Below are positions 35,154 through 48,773 of a stretch of DNA of 64,000 bases, one piece after another. The stretch's first letter is position 1. Every line of letters starts with the position of its first letter. Location: assembly GCF_036373705.1 (NCBI RefSeq), contig NC_089863.1, positions 6,919,357-6,983,356 of the forward strand, in the 5' to 3' direction. A program made the translations under genes and the position numbers. Source of the stretch: Amia ocellicauda (Eukaryota; Chordata; Actinopteri; Amiiformes; Amiidae). The notes below the pieces were generated by a model. It was not told the origin of the DNA, ran no database searches, and saw only the letters and a list, made by a program, of their open reading frames with translations.

Positions 35154-35235
35154 CGACGAGGATGGGATTCGAACCCACGCGTGCACAGCACAATGGATTA
35201 GCAGTCCATCGCCTTAACCACTCGGCCACCTCGTC
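35154..35235 (-). tRNA. tRNA-Ser(GCU)
   Basis: Identical to the copy at 1160, including the flanking CCGACAGCG variant; terminator T4. Confidence 0.96.
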
Positions 35236-35349
35236 TGCCGACAGCGCTCCCCGTTGACATGCAAAGTACATTTCAAGAAAAGTAACGTGTGAAATGGAAC
35301 GACGAGGTGCAACTAGGAAAGCACCATGACTTTAATGGCTAAAGGAAGT

Positions 35350-35431
35350 TGGCAACGGTGGGATTCTAACCCACGCCTCCAAAGAGACTGGAGCTTAAAC
35401 GAAGCGCCTTAGACCACTCGGCCACGTTACC
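35350..35431 (-). tRNA. tRNA-Leu(UAA)-like
   Basis: Identical to the copy at 2792. Confidence 0.76.
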
Positions 35432-35815
35432 ACACACAGCATTATGTCTACGGTCACACCTGCTTCAGTCGTCTCACGTGGTGGACGCTTCTGCGTATCA
35501 ACATTTTCAACAGCGCTGTTGACCTTTGCTGCTGTTGAAGATGCACCGAGTACATTAAGCATGAAAACATCCCAATCTGTACGGGCTCGAAAGGATTGTA
35601 TTGTGACCCGCACATACTGCGCAGTGGACTCGTAGTCTGTTTGCACGCAGACACAAGACTTCACCTGAATCGACGTCTTTTGACGAAACTAGATTAAATG
35701 CATAGGATTTGATCATTGAAATCATCATGACAATAACTTCATACATACATGCATGCGTGCATGCATGCTTACATACATCCAGACATACAAAGCGGTAAGA
35801 CAGGGCCTTTACCCG

Positions 35816-35897
35816 GGTAGCGTGGCCGAGCGGTCTAAGGCGCTGGATTAAGGCTCCAGTCTCTTCGGAGGCGTGGGTTCAAATCCCACCGCTGCCA
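35816..35897 (+). tRNA. tRNA-Leu(AAG)
   Basis: Identical to the copy at 4694. First gene of the 6438-bp block. Confidence 0.96.
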
Positions 35898-36936
35898 GCA
35901 GCCATGTTTTTGCCCGTCTTCAACGACCTGGTTGACGACTTTGCTAGGTTTCAGCAAGACTCCCAGGCGGCATCCAAATGAACCAAAAACACACAGTGGT
36001 CTGTATACAGTTGTGAATGTGGCCCCACAGGATCTTAATGCAGTGTTTCGTAGATGCAGGGTCAAGACCGGGGTCGTGGATGGACAAGCGGCGCACGCAA
36101 CCTGGGAGCAGAAACACACAGACGCACACCTGACGTTCATTACTTATGGCCCAAGTACCCGAGGAACGCTTGCTGATGGAGTGCAGGTGGACCCAGGGGC
36201 GTTGTGCGGCGCTGATTCCCTCAAACGAAAACAAATGATAATAAGGCACACGTGCAAGCTTAATAATAACAGTTGGGAATAAGAAATGAGACAGTGAGGT
36301 GAAAGCAAATCAAAACACAAAATAAAAGGCAATATAATGCCAACCAATATACACAACCATATTGAATAGAGAGAAGCGAATGATGAATGTAATAAAAATG
36401 AGAGATTAGAAGAGCTCATTAACACCGTCCGAAACATGAACTTTACATTCCTGATGCTATCTGGGCTGTACGTGCACCTTCCCCAAGGGTGAGAGCTTTG
36501 CCTCTTGTTTTATGGAGGTGTAGATCTTAATGTCATTGCTTTCGTTTCATTCCATCTTCTAATTGCACCAAGGTGTGGCTCTTTGGCTGCTGAAGTGCCC
36601 ACCAGTAACTTGGGCTTTGCGGGGAATTGATTGAGGGTGGTGTGGTCACTTGAAATCTTGATAGTGGGGCCTTTTCTCATATACCTCGCCCCAGGACCAA
36701 AAATTCAGCGCTGGCATTTCAGCCACACCAGCCCCCACCCAAGACCCAAAGCAAGCAGACACGCCCTGCACCCTCGCAGGCCATCTCCCACCATGCACAC
36801 CGCCACCCCGGCTATTGCACTCGAGGGTAATGACAACATTTTGAGACAGGACAGAACACGACTGCAACGTAATGGAAAGAGATGAACACTTTATTGAGGC
36901 AGCATCATTGCTCTTCTGTAAGAGGCTGCCGTGATC

Positions 36937-37018
36937 CGACTAGGATGGGATTCGAACCCACGCGTGCACAGCACAATGGATTAGCAGTCCATCGCCTTAA
37001 CCACTCGGCCACCTCGTC
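36937..37018 (-). tRNA. tRNA-Ser(GCU)
   Basis: C69 to A mismatches G4 in the acceptor stem; terminator TCTT. Confidence 0.9.
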
Positions 37019-37132
37019 TGCCGAGAGCGCTCCCCGTTGACATGCAAAGTACATTTCAAGAAAAGTAACGTGTGAAATGGAACGACGAGGTGCAACTAGG
37101 AAAGCACCATGACTTTAATGGCTAAAGGAAGT

Positions 37133-37214
37133 TGGCAACGGTGGGATTCTAACCCACGCCTCCAAAGAGACTGGAGCTTAAACGAAGCGCCTTAGACCAC
37201 TCGGCCACGTTACC
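37133..37214 (-). tRNA. tRNA-Leu(UAA)-like
   Basis: Identical to the copy at 2792. Confidence 0.76.
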
Positions 37215-37598
37215 ACACACAGCACGATGTCTACGGTCACACCTGCTTCAGTCGTCTCACGTGGTGGACGCTTCTGCGTATCAACATTTTCAACAGCGCT
37301 GTTGACCTTTGCTGCTGTTGAAGATGCACCGAGTACATTAAGCATGAAAACATCCCAATCTGTACGGGCTCGAAAGGATTGTATTGTGACCCGCACATAC
37401 TGCGCAGTGGACTCGTAGTCTGTTTGCACGCAGACACAAGACTTCACCTGAATCGACGTCTTTTGACGAAACTAGATTAAATGCATAGGATTTGATCATT
37501 GAAATCATCATGACAATAACTTCATACATACATGCATGCGTGCATGCATGCTTACATACATCCAGACATACAAAGCGGTAAGACAGGGCCTTTCCCCG

Positions 37599-37680
37599 GG
37601 TAGCGTGGCCGAGCGGTCTAAGGCGCTGGATTAAGGCTCCAGTCTCTTCGGAGGCGTGGGTTCAAATCCTACCGCTGCCA
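37599..37680 (+). tRNA. tRNA-Leu(AAG)
   Basis: C63U, a G51-U63 wobble in the T-stem. Confidence 0.94.
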
Positions 37681-38719
37681 GCAGCCATGTTTTTGCCCGT
37701 CTTCAACGACCTGGTTGACCACTTTGCTAGGTTTCAGCAAGACTCCCAGGCGGCATCCAAATGAACCAAAAACACACAGTGGTCTGTATACAGTTGTGAA
37801 TGTGGCCCCACAGGATCTTAATGCAGTGTTTCGTAGATGCAGGGTCAAGACCGGGGTCGTGGATGGACAAGCGGCGCACGCAACCTGGGAGCAGAAACAC
37901 ACAGACGCACACCTGACGTTCATTACTTATGGCCCAAGTACCCGAGGAACGCTTGCTGATGGAGTGCAGGTGGACCCAGGGGCGTTGTGCGGCGCTGATT
38001 CCCTCAAACGAAAACAAATGATAATAAGGCACACGTGCAAGCTTAATAATAACAGTTGGGAATAAGAAATGAGACAATGAGGTGAAAGCAAATCAAAACA
38101 TAAAATAAAAGGCAATATAATGCCAACCAATATACACAACCATATTGAATAGAGAGAAGCGAATGATGAATGTAATAAAAATGAGAGATTAGAAGAGCTC
38201 ATTAACACCGTCCGAAACATGAACTTTACATTCCTGATGCTATCTGGGCTGTACGTGCACCTTCCCCAAGGGTGAGAGCTTTGCCTCTTGTTTTATGGAG
38301 GTGTAGATCTTAATGTCATTGCTTTCGTTTCATTCCATGTTCTAATTGCACCAAGGTGTGGCTCTTTGGCTGCTGAAGTGCCCACCAGTAACTTGGGCTT
38401 TGCGGGGAATTGATTGAGGGTGGTGTGGTCACTTGAAATCTTGATAGTGGGGCCTTTTCTCATATACCTCGCCCCAGGACCAAAAATTCAGCGCTGGCAT
38501 TTCAGCCACACCAGCCCCCACCCAAGACCCAAAGCAAGCAGACACGCCCTGCACCCTCACAGGCCATCTCCCACCATGCACACCGCCACCCCGGCTATTG
38601 CACTCGAGGGTAATGACAACATTTTGAGACAAAACGGAACAGGATTGCAACGTAATGGAAAGAGATGAACACTTTATTGAGGCAGCATCATTGCTCTTCT
38701 GTAAGAGGCTGCCGTGATC

Positions 38720-38801
38720 CGACGAGGATGGGATTCGAACCCATGCGTGCACAGCACAATGGATTAGCAGTCCATCGCCTTAACCACTCGGCCACCTCGT
38801 C
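38720..38801 (-). tRNA. tRNA-Ser(GCU)
   Basis: G49A converts a G-U to an A-U T-stem pair; terminator TCTT. Confidence 0.95.
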
Positions 38802-38915
38802 TGCCGAGAGCGCTCCCCGTTGACATGCAAAGTACATTTCAAGAAAAGTAACGTGTGAAATGGAACGACGAGGTGCAACTAGGAAAGCACCATGACTTTA
38901 ATGGCTAAAGGAAGT

Positions 38916-38997
38916 TGGCAACGGTGGGATTCTAACCCACGCCTCCAAAGAGACTGGAGCTTAAATGAAGCGCCTTAGACCACTCGGCCACGTTACC
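38916..38997 (-). tRNA. tRNA-Leu(UAA)-like
   Basis: G31A. Confidence 0.75.
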
Positions 38998-40155
38998 ACA
39001 CACAGCACGATGTCTACGGTCACACTTGCTTCAGTCGTCTCATGTGGTGGACGCTTCTGCGTATCAACATTTTCAACAGCGCTGTTGACCTTTGCTGCTG
39101 TTGAAGATGCACTGAGTACATTAAGCATGAAAACATCCCAATCTGTACGGGCTCGAAAGGATTGTATTGTGACCCGCACATACTGCGCAGTGGACTCGTA
39201 GTCTGTTTGCACGCAGACACAAGACTTCACCTGAATCGACGTCTTTTGACGAAACTAGATTAAATGCATAGGATTTGATCATTGAAATCATCATGACAAT
39301 AACTTCATACATACATGCATGCGTGCATGCATGCTTACATACATCCAGACATACAAAGCGGTAAGACAGGGCCCTTCCCCGGGTAGCGTGTGTAGCGGAG
39401 TGCAGGTGGACCCAGGGGCGTTGTGCGGCGCTGATTCCCTCAAACGAAAACAAATGATAATAAGGCACACGTGCAAGCTTAATAATAACAGTTGGGAATA
39501 AGAAATGAGACAATGAGGTGAAAGCAAATCAAAACACAAAATAAAAGGCAATATAATGCCAACCAAAATACACAACCATATTGAATAGAGAGAAGCGAAT
39601 GATGAATGTAATAAAAATGAGAGATTAGAAGAGCTCATTAACACCGTCCGAAACATGAACTTTACATTCCTGATGCTATCTGGGCTGTACGTGCACCTTC
39701 CCCAAGGGTGAGAGCTTTGCCTCTTGTTTTATGGAGGTGTAGATCTTAATGTCATTGCTTTTGTTTCATTCCATCTTCTAATTGCACCAAGGTGTGGCTC
39801 TTTGGCTGCTGAAGTGCCCACCAGTAACTTGGGCTTTGCGGGGAATTGATTGAGGGTGGTGTGGTCACTTGAAATCTTGATAGTGGGGCCTTTTCTCACA
39901 TACCTCGCCCCAGGACCAAAAATTCAGCGCTGGCATTTCAGCCACACCAGCCCCCACCCAAGACCAAAAGCAAGCAGACACGCCCTGCACCCTCGCAGGC
40001 CATCTCCCACCATGCACACCGCCACCCCGGCTATTGCACTCGAGGGTAATGACAACATTTTGAGACAGGACGGAACAGGATTGCAACGTAATGGAAAGAG
40101 ATGAACACTTTATTGAGGCAGCATCATTGCTCTTCTGTAAAAGGCTGCCGTGATC

Positions 40156-40237
40156 CGACGAGGATGGGATTCGAACCCACGCGTGCACAGCACAATGGAT
40201 TAGCAGTCCATCGCCTTAACCACTCGGCCACCTCATC
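40156..40237 (-). tRNA. tRNA-Ser(GCU)
   Basis: C3U gives a U3-G70 wobble; terminator T4. Confidence 0.94.
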
Positions 40238-40351
40238 TGCAGAGAGAGCTCATCGTTGACATGCAAAGTACATTTCAAGAAAAGTAACGTGTGAAATGGA
40301 ACGACGAGGTGCAACTAGGAAAGCACCATGACTTTAATGGCTAAAGGAAGT

Positions 40352-40433
40352 TGGCAACGGTGGGATTCTAACCCACGCCTCCAAAGAGACTGGAGCTTAA
40401 ACGAAGCGCCTTAGACCACTCGGCCACGTTACC
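40352..40433 (-). tRNA. tRNA-Leu(UAA)-like
   Basis: Identical to the copy at 2792. Confidence 0.76.
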
Positions 40434-41591
40434 ACACACAGCACGATGTCTACGGTCACACCTGCTTCAGTCGTCTCATGTGGTGGACGCTTCTGCGTAT
40501 CAACATTTTCAACAGCGCTGTTGACCTTTGCTGCTGTTGAAGATGCACCGAGTACATTAAGCATGAAAACATCCCAATCTGTACGGGCTCGAAAGGATTG
40601 TATTGTGACCCGCACATACTGCGCAGTGGACTCGTAGTCTGTTTACACGCAGACACAAGACTTCACCTGAATCGACGTCTTTTGACGAAACTAGATTAAA
40701 TGCATAGGATTTGATCATTGAAATCATCATGACAATAACTTCATACATACATGCATGCGTGCATGCATGCTTACATACATCCAGACATAAAAAGCGGTAA
40801 GACAGGGCCCTTCCCCGGGCAGCGTGTGTAGCGGAGTGCAGGTGGACCCAGGGGCGTTGTGCGGCGCTGATTCCCTCAAACGAAAACAAATGATAATAAG
40901 GCACACGTGCAAGCTTAATAATAAAAGTTGGGAATAAGAAATGAGACAATGAGGTGAAAGCAAATCAAAACACAAAATAAAAGGCAATATCATGCCAACC
41001 AAAATACACAACCATATTGAATAGAGAGAAGCGATTGATGAATGTAATAAAAATGAGAGATTAGAAGAGCTCATTAACACCGTCCGAAACATGAACTTTA
41101 CATTCCTGATGCTATCTGGGCTGTACGTGCACCTTCCCCAAGGGTGAGAGCTTTGCCTCTTGTTTTATGGAGGTGTAGATCTTAATGTCATTGCTTTCGT
41201 TTCATTCCATCTTCTAATTGCACCAAGGTGTGGCTCTTTGGCTGCTGAAGTGCCCACCAGTAACTTGGGCTTTGCGGGGAATTGATTGAGGGTGGTGTGG
41301 TCACTTGAAATCTTGATAGTGGGGCCTTTTCTCATATACCTCGCCCCAGGACCAAAAATTCAGCGCTGGCATTTCAGCCACACCAGCCCCCACCCAAGAC
41401 CAAAAGCAAGAAGACACGCCCTGCACCCTCGCAGGCCATCTCCCACCATGCACACCGCCACCCCGGCTATTGCACTCGAGGGTAATGACAACATTTTGAG
41501 ACAGGACGGAACAGGATTGCAACGTAATGGAAAGAGATGAACACTTTATTGAGGCAGCATCATTGCTCTTCTGTAAAAGGCTGCCGTGATC

Positions 41592-41673
41592 CGACGAGGA
41601 TGGGATTCGAACCCACGCGTGCACAGCACAATGGATTAGCAGTCCATCGCCTTAACCACTCGGCCACCTCGTC
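41592..41673 (-). tRNA. tRNA-Ser(GCU)
   Basis: Identical to the copy at 1160; terminator T4. Confidence 0.96.
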
Positions 41674-41787
41674 TGCCGACAGCGCTCCCCGTTGACATGC
41701 AAAGTACATTTCAAGAAAAGTAACGTGTGAAATGGAACGACGAGGTGCAACTAGGAAAGCACCATGACTTTAATGGCTAAAGGAAGT

Positions 41788-41869
41788 TGGCAACGGTGGG
41801 ATTCTAACCCACGCCTCCAAAGAGACTGGAGCTTAAACGAAGCGCCTTAGACCACTCGGCCACGTTACC
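41788..41869 (-). tRNA. tRNA-Leu(UAA)-like
   Basis: Identical to the copy at 2792. Confidence 0.76.
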
Positions 41870-42253
41870 ACACACAGCATTATGTCTACGGTCACACCTG
41901 CTTCAGTCGTCTCACGTGGTGGACGCTTCTGCGTATCAACATTTTCAACAGCGCTGTTGACCTTTGCTGCTGTTGAAGATGCACCGAGTACATTAAGCAT
42001 GAAAACATCCCAATCTGTACGGGCTCGAAAGGATTGTATTGTGACCCGCACATACTGCGCAGTGGACTCGTAGTCTGTTTGCACGCAGACACAAGACTTC
42101 ACCTGAATCGACGTCTTTTGACGAAACTAGATTAAATGCATAGGATTTGATCATTGAAATCATCATGACAATAACTTCATACATACATGCATGCGTGCAT
42201 GCATGCTTACATACATCCAGACATACAAAGCGGTAAGACAGGGCCTTTACCCG

Positions 42254-42335
42254 GGTAGCGTGGCCGAGCGGTCTAAGGCGCTGGATTAAGGCTCCAGTCT
42301 CTTCGGAGGCGTGGGTTCAAATCCCACCGCTGCCA
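42254..42335 (+). tRNA. tRNA-Leu(AAG)
   Basis: Identical to the copy at 4694. Block duplicate of 35816. Confidence 0.96.
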
Positions 42336-43374
42336 GCAGCCATGTTTTTGCCCGTCTTCAACGACCTGGTTGACGACTTTGCTAGGTTTCAGCAAGACTC
42401 CCAGGCGGCATCCAAATGAACCAAAAACACACAGTGGTCTGTATACAGTTGTGAATGTGGCCCCACAGGATCTTAATGCAGTGTTTCGTAGATGCAGGGT
42501 CAAGACCGGGGTCGTGGATGGACAAGCGGCGCACGCAACCTGGGAGCAGAAACACACAGACGCACACCTGACGTTCATTACTTATGGCCCAAGTACCCGA
42601 GGAACGCTTGCTGATGGAGTGCAGGTGGACCCAGGGGCGTTGTGCGGCGCTGATTCCCTCAAACGAAAACAAATGATAATAAGGCACACGTGCAAGCTTA
42701 ATAATAACAGTTGGGAATAAGAAATGAGACAGTGAGGTGAAAGCAAATCAAAACACAAAATAAAAGGCAATATAATGCCAACCAATATACACAACCATAT
42801 TGAATAGAGAGAAGCGAATGATGAATGTAATAAAAATGAGAGATTAGAAGAGCTCATTAACACCGTCCGAAACATGAACTTTACATTCCTGATGCTATCT
42901 GGGCTGTACGTGCACCTTCCCCAAGGGTGAGAGCTTTGCCTCTTGTTTTATGGAGGTGTAGATCTTAATGTCATTGCTTTCGTTTCATTCCATCTTCTAA
43001 TTGCACCAAGGTGTGGCTCTTTGGCTGCTGAAGTGCCCACCAGTAACTTGGGCTTTGCGGGGAATTGATTGAGGGTGGTGTGGTCACTTGAAATCTTGAT
43101 AGTGGGGCCTTTTCTCATATACCTCGCCCCAGGACCAAAAATTCAGCGCTGGCATTTCAGCCACACCAGCCCCCACCCAAGACCCAAAGCAAGCAGACAC
43201 GCCCTGCACCCTCGCAGGCCATCTCCCACCATGCACACCGCCACCCCGGCTATTGCACTCGAGGGTAATGACAACATTTTGAGACAGGACGGAACACGAC
43301 TGCAACGTAATGGAAAGAGATGAACACTTTATTGAGGCAGCATCATTGCTCTTCTGTAAGAGGCTGCCGTGATC

Positions 43375-43456
43375 CGACTAGGATGGGATTCGAACCCACG
43401 CGTGCACAGCACAATGGATTAGCAGTCCATCGCCTTAACCACTCGGCCACCTCGTC
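43375..43456 (-). tRNA. tRNA-Ser(GCU)
   Basis: C69A mismatch; block duplicate of 36937; terminator TCTT. Confidence 0.9.
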
Positions 43457-43570
43457 TGCCGAGAGCGCTCCCCGTTGACATGCAAAGTACATTTCAAGAA
43501 AAGTAACGTGTGAAATGGAACGACGAGGTGCAACTAGGAAAGCACCATGACTTTAATGGCTAAAGGAAGT

Positions 43571-43652
43571 TGGCAACGGTGGGATTCTAACCCACGCCTC
43601 CAAAGAGACTGGAGCTTAAACGAAGCGCCTTAGACCACTCGGCCACGTTACC
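43571..43652 (-). tRNA. tRNA-Leu(UAA)-like
   Basis: Identical to the copy at 2792. Confidence 0.76.
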
Positions 43653-44036
43653 ACACACAGCACGATGTCTACGGTCACACCTGCTTCAGTCGTCTCACGT
43701 GGTGGACGCTTCTGCGTATCAACATTTTCAACAGCGCTGTTGACCTTTGCTGCTGTTGAAGATGCACCGAGTACATTAAGCATGAAAACATCCCAATCTG
43801 TACGGGCTCGAAAGGATTGTATTGTGACCCGCACATACTGCGCAGTGGACTCGTAGTCTGTTTGCACGCAGACACAAGACTTCACCTGAATCGACGTCTT
43901 TTGACGAAACTAGATTAAATGCATAGGATTTGATCATTGAAATCATCATGACAATAACTTCATACATACATGCATGCGTGCATGCATGCTTACATACATC
44001 CAGACATACAAAGCGGTAAGACAGGGCCTTTCCCCG

Positions 44037-44118
44037 GGTAGCGTGGCCGAGCGGTCTAAGGCGCTGGATTAAGGCTCCAGTCTCTTCGGAGGCGTGGGTT
44101 CAAATCCTACCGCTGCCA
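44037..44118 (+). tRNA. tRNA-Leu(AAG)
   Basis: C63U. Block duplicate of 37599. Confidence 0.94.
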
Positions 44119-45157
44119 GCAGCCATGTTTTTGCCCGTCTTCAACGACCTGGTTGACCACTTTGCTAGGTTTCAGCAAGACTCCCAGGCGGCATCCAAAT
44201 GAACCAAAAACACACAGTGGTCTGTATACAGTTGTGAATGTGGCCCCACAGGATCTTAATGCAGTGTTTCGTAGATGCAGGGTCAAGACCGGGGTCGTGG
44301 ATGGACAAGCGGCGCACGCAACCTGGGAGCAGAAACACACAGACGCACACCTGACGTTCATTACTTATGGCCCAAGTACCCGAGGAACGCTTGCTGATGG
44401 AGTGCAGGTGGACCCAGGGGCGTTGTGCGGCGCTGATTCCCTCAAACGAAAACAAATGATAATAAGGCACACGTGCAAGCTTAATAATAACAGTTGGGAA
44501 TAAGAAATGAGACAATGAGGTGAAAGCAAATCAAAACATAAAATAAAAGGCAATATAATGCCAACCAATATACACAACCATATTGAATAGAGAGAAGCGA
44601 ATGATGAATGTAATAAAAATGAGAGATTAGAAGAGCTCATTAACACCGTCCGAAACATGAACTTTACATTCCTGATGCTATCTGGGCTGTACGTGCACCT
44701 TCCCCAAGGGTGAGAGCTTTGCCTCTTGTTTTATGGAGGTGTAGATCTTAATGTCATTGCTTTCGTTTCATTCCATGTTCTAATTGCACCAAGGTGTGGC
44801 TCTTTGGCTGCTGAAGTGCCCACCAGTAACTTGGGCTTTGCGGGGAATTGATTGAGGGTGGTGTGGTCACTTGAAATCTTGATAGTGGGGCCTTTTCTCA
44901 TATACCTCGCCCCAGGACCAAAAATTCAGCGCTGGCATTTCAGCCACACCAGCCCCCACCCAAGACCCAAAGCAAGCAGACACGCCCTGCACCCTCACAG
45001 GCCATCTCCCACCATGCACACCGCCACCCCGGCTATTGCACTCGAGGGTAATGACAACATTTTGAGACAAAACGGAACAGGATTGCAACGTAATGGAAAG
45101 AGATGAACACTTTATTGAGGCAGCATCATTGCTCTTCTGTAAGAGGCTGCCGTGATC

Positions 45158-45239
45158 CGACGAGGATGGGATTCGAACCCATGCGTGCACAGCACAATGG
45201 ATTAGCAGTCCATCGCCTTAACCACTCGGCCACCTCGTC
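45158..45239 (-). tRNA. tRNA-Ser(GCU)
   Basis: G49A; block duplicate of 38720; terminator TCTT. Confidence 0.95.
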
Positions 45240-45353
45240 TGCCGAGAGCGCTCCCCGTTGACATGCAAAGTACATTTCAAGAAAAGTAACGTGTGAAATG
45301 GAACGACGAGGTGCAACTAGGAAAGCACCATGACTTTAATGGCTAAAGGAAGT

Positions 45354-45435
45354 TGGCAACGGTGGGATTCTAACCCACGCCTCCAAAGAGACTGGAGCTT
45401 AAATGAAGCGCCTTAGACCACTCGGCCACGTTACC
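45354..45435 (-). tRNA. tRNA-Leu(UAA)-like
   Basis: G31A; block duplicate of 38916. Confidence 0.75.
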
Positions 45436-46593
45436 ACACACAGCACGATGTCTACGGTCACACTTGCTTCAGTCGTCTCATGTGGTGGACGCTTCTGCGT
45501 ATCAACATTTTCAACAGCGCTGTTGACCTTTGCTGCTGTTGAAGATGCACCGAGTACATTAAGCATGAAAACATCCCAATCTGTACGGGCTCGAAAGGAT
45601 TGTATTGTGACCCGCACATACTGCGCAGTGGACTCGTAGTCTGTTTGCACGCAGACACAAGACTTCACCTGAATCGACGTCTTTTGACGAAACTAGATTA
45701 AATGCATAGGATTTGATCATTGAAATCATCATGACAATAACTTCATACATACATGCATGCGTGCATGCATGCTTACATACATCCAGACATACAAAGCGGT
45801 AAGACAGGGCCCTTCCCCGGGTAGCGTGTGTAGCGGAGTGCAGGTGGACCCAGGGGCGTTGTGCGGCGCTGATTCCCTCAAACGAAAACAAATGATAATA
45901 AGGCACACGTGCAAGCTTAATAATAACAGTTGGGAATAAGAAATGAGACAATGAGGTGAAAGCAAATCAAAACACAAAATAAAAGGCAATATAATGCCAA
46001 CCAAAATACACAACCATATTGAATAGAGAGAAGCGAATGATGAATGTAATAAAAATGAGAGATTAGAAGAGCTCATTAACACCGTCCGAAACATGAACTT
46101 TACATTCCTGATGCTATCTGGGCTGTACGTGCACCTTCCCCAAGGGTGAGAGCTTTGCCTCTTGTTTTATGGAGGTGTAGATCTTAATGTCATTGCTTTT
46201 GTTTCATTCCATCTTCTAATTGCACCAAGGTGTGGCTCTTTGGCTGCTGAAGTGCCCACCAGTAACTTGGGCTTTGCGGGGAATTGATTGAGGGTGGTGT
46301 GGTCACTTGAAATCTTGATAGTGGGGCCTTTTCTCACATACCTCGCCCCAGGACCAAAAATTCAGCGCTGGCATTTCAGCCACACCAGCCCCCACCCAAG
46401 ACCAAAAGCAAGCAGACACGCCCTGCACCCTCGCAGGCCATCTCCCACCATGCACACCGCCACCCCGGCTATTGCACTCGAGGGTAATGACAACATTTTG
46501 AGACAGGACGGAACAGGATTGCAACGTAATGGAAAGAGATGAACACTTTATTGAGGCAGCATCATTGCTCTTCTGTAAAAGGCTGCCGTGATC

Positions 46594-46675
46594 CGACGAG
46601 GATGGGATTCGAACCCACGCGTGCACAGCACAATGGATTAGCAGTCCATCGCCTTAACCACTCGGCCACCTCATC
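46594..46675 (-). tRNA. tRNA-Ser(GCU)
   Basis: C3U; block duplicate of 40156; terminator T4. Confidence 0.94.
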
Positions 46676-46789
46676 TGCAGAGAGAGCTCATCGTTGACAT
46701 GCAAAGTACATTTCAAGAAAAGTAACGTGTGAAATGGAACGACGAGGTGCAACTAGGAAAGCACCATGACTTTAATGGCTAAATGAAGT

Positions 46790-46871
46790 TGGCAACGGTG
46801 GGATTCTAACCCACGCCTCCAAAGAGACTGGAGCTTAAACGAAGCGCCTTAGACCACTCGGCCACGTTACC
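46790..46871 (-). tRNA. tRNA-Leu(UAA)-like
   Basis: Identical to the copy at 2792. A G-to-T change at 46784, 6 bp past the 3' end, distinguishes it from 40352. Confidence 0.76.
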
Positions 46872-48029
46872 ACACACAGCACGATGTCTACGGTCACACC
46901 TGCTTCAGTCGTCTCATGTGGTGGACGCTTCTGCGTATCAACATTTTCAACAGCGCTGTTGACCTTTGCTGCTGTTGAAGATGCACCGAGTACATTAAGC
47001 ATGAAAACATCCCAATCTGTACGGGCTCGAAAGGATTGTATTGTGACCCGCACATACTGCGCAGTGGACTCGTAGTCTGTTTACACGCAGACACAAGACT
47101 TCACCTGAATCGACGTCTTTTGACGAAACTAGATTAAATGCATAGGATTTGATCATTGAAATCATCATGACAATAACTTCATACATACATGCATGCGTGC
47201 ATGCATGCTTACATACATCCAGACATAAAAAGCGGTAAGACAGGGCCCTTCCCCGGGCAGCGTGTGTAGCGGAGTGCAGGTGGACCCAGGGGCGTTGTGC
47301 GGCGCTGATTCCCTCAAACGAAAACAAATGATAATAAGGCACACGTGCAAGCTTAATAATAAAAGTTGGGAATAAGAAATGAGACAATGAGGTGAAAGCA
47401 AATCAAAACACAAAATAAAAGGCAATATCATGCCAACCAAAATACACAACCATATTGAATAGAGAGAAGCGATTGATGAATGTAATAAAAATGAGAGATT
47501 AGAAGAGCTCATTAACACCGTCCGAAACATGAACTTTACATTCCTGATGCTATCTGGGCTGTACGTGCACCTTCCCCAAGGGTGAGAGCTTTGCCTCTTG
47601 TTTTATGGAGGTGTAGATCTTAATGTCATTGCTTTCGTTTCATTCCATCTTCTAATTGCACCAAGGTGTGGCTCTTTGGCTGCTGAAGTGCCCACCAGTA
47701 ACTTGGGCTTTGCGGGGAATTGATTGAGGGTGGTGTGGTCACTTGAAATCTTGATAGTGGGGCCTTTTCTCATATACCTCGCCCCAGGACCAAAAATTCA
47801 GCGCTGGCATTTCAGCCACACCAGCCCCCACCCAAGACCAAAAGCAAGAAGACACGCCCTGCACCCTCGCAGGCCATCTCCCACCATGCACACCGCCACC
47901 CCGGCTATTGCACTCGAGGGTAATGACAACATTTTGAGACAGGACGGAACAGGATTGCAACGTAATGGAAAGAGATGAACACTTTATTGAGGCAGCATCA
48001 TTGCTCTTCTGTAAGAGGCTGCCGTGATC

Positions 48030-48111
48030 CGACGAGGATGGGATTCGAACCCACGCGTGCACAGCACAATGGATTAGCAGTCCATCGCCTTAACCACTCG
48101 GCCACCTCGTC
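48030..48111 (-). tRNA. tRNA-Ser(GCU)
   Basis: Identical to the copy at 1160; terminator TCTT, unlike its block counterpart at 41592. Confidence 0.95.
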
Positions 48112-48225
48112 TGCAGAGAGCGCTCATCGTTGACATGCAAAGTACATTTCAAGAAAAGTAACGTGTGAAATGGAACGACGAGGTGCAACTAGAAAAGCAC
48201 CATGACTTTAATGGCTAAAGGAAGT

Positions 48226-48307
48226 TGGCAACGGTGGGATTCTAACCCATGCCTCCAAAGACACTGGAGCTTAAACGAAGCGCCTTAGACCACTCGGCCA
48301 TGTTACC
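48226..48307 (-). tRNA. tRNA-Leu(UAA)-like
   Basis: G49A, G7A and one variable-arm change. Confidence 0.73.
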
Positions 48308-48691
48308 ACACACAGCACGATGTCTACGGTCACACCTGCTTCAGTCGTCTCATGTGGTGGACGCTTCTGCGTATCAACATTTTCAACAGCGCTGTTGACC
48401 TTTGCTGCTGTTGAAGATGTACCGAGTACATTAAGCATGAAAACATCCCAATCTGTACGGGCTCGAAAGGATTGTATTGTGACCCGCACATACTGCGCAG
48501 TGGACTCGTAGTCTGTTTGCACGCAGACACAAGACTTCACCTGAATCGACGTCTTTTGACGAAACTAGATTAAATGCATAGGATTTGATCATTGAAATCA
48601 TCATGACAATAACTTCATACATACATGCATGCGTGCATGCATGCTTACATACATCCAGACATACAAAGCGGTAAGACAGGGCCTTTCCCCG

Positions 48692-48773
48692 GGTAGCGTG
48701 GCCGAGCGGTCTAAGGCGCTGGATTAAGGCTCCAGTCTCTTCGGAGGCGTGGGTTCAAATCCCACCGCTGCCA
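48692..48773 (+). tRNA. tRNA-Leu(AAG)
   Basis: Identical to the copy at 4694. Confidence 0.96.

Larger units (their letters stand above)
35816..42253. repeat. 6438-bp four-unit block, copy 1
   Basis: Units of 1783, 1783, 1436 and 1436 bp. The next 6438 bp repeat it almost exactly. Homology starts slightly earlier, at about 35.04-35.14 kb. Confidence 0.9.
42254..48691. repeat. 6438-bp four-unit block, copy 2
   Basis: Matches copy 1 at a constant offset of 6438. I noticed only three differences (36853/43291, 39113/45551, 40346/46784). Identity ends near 48.01 kb. Confidence 0.9.
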
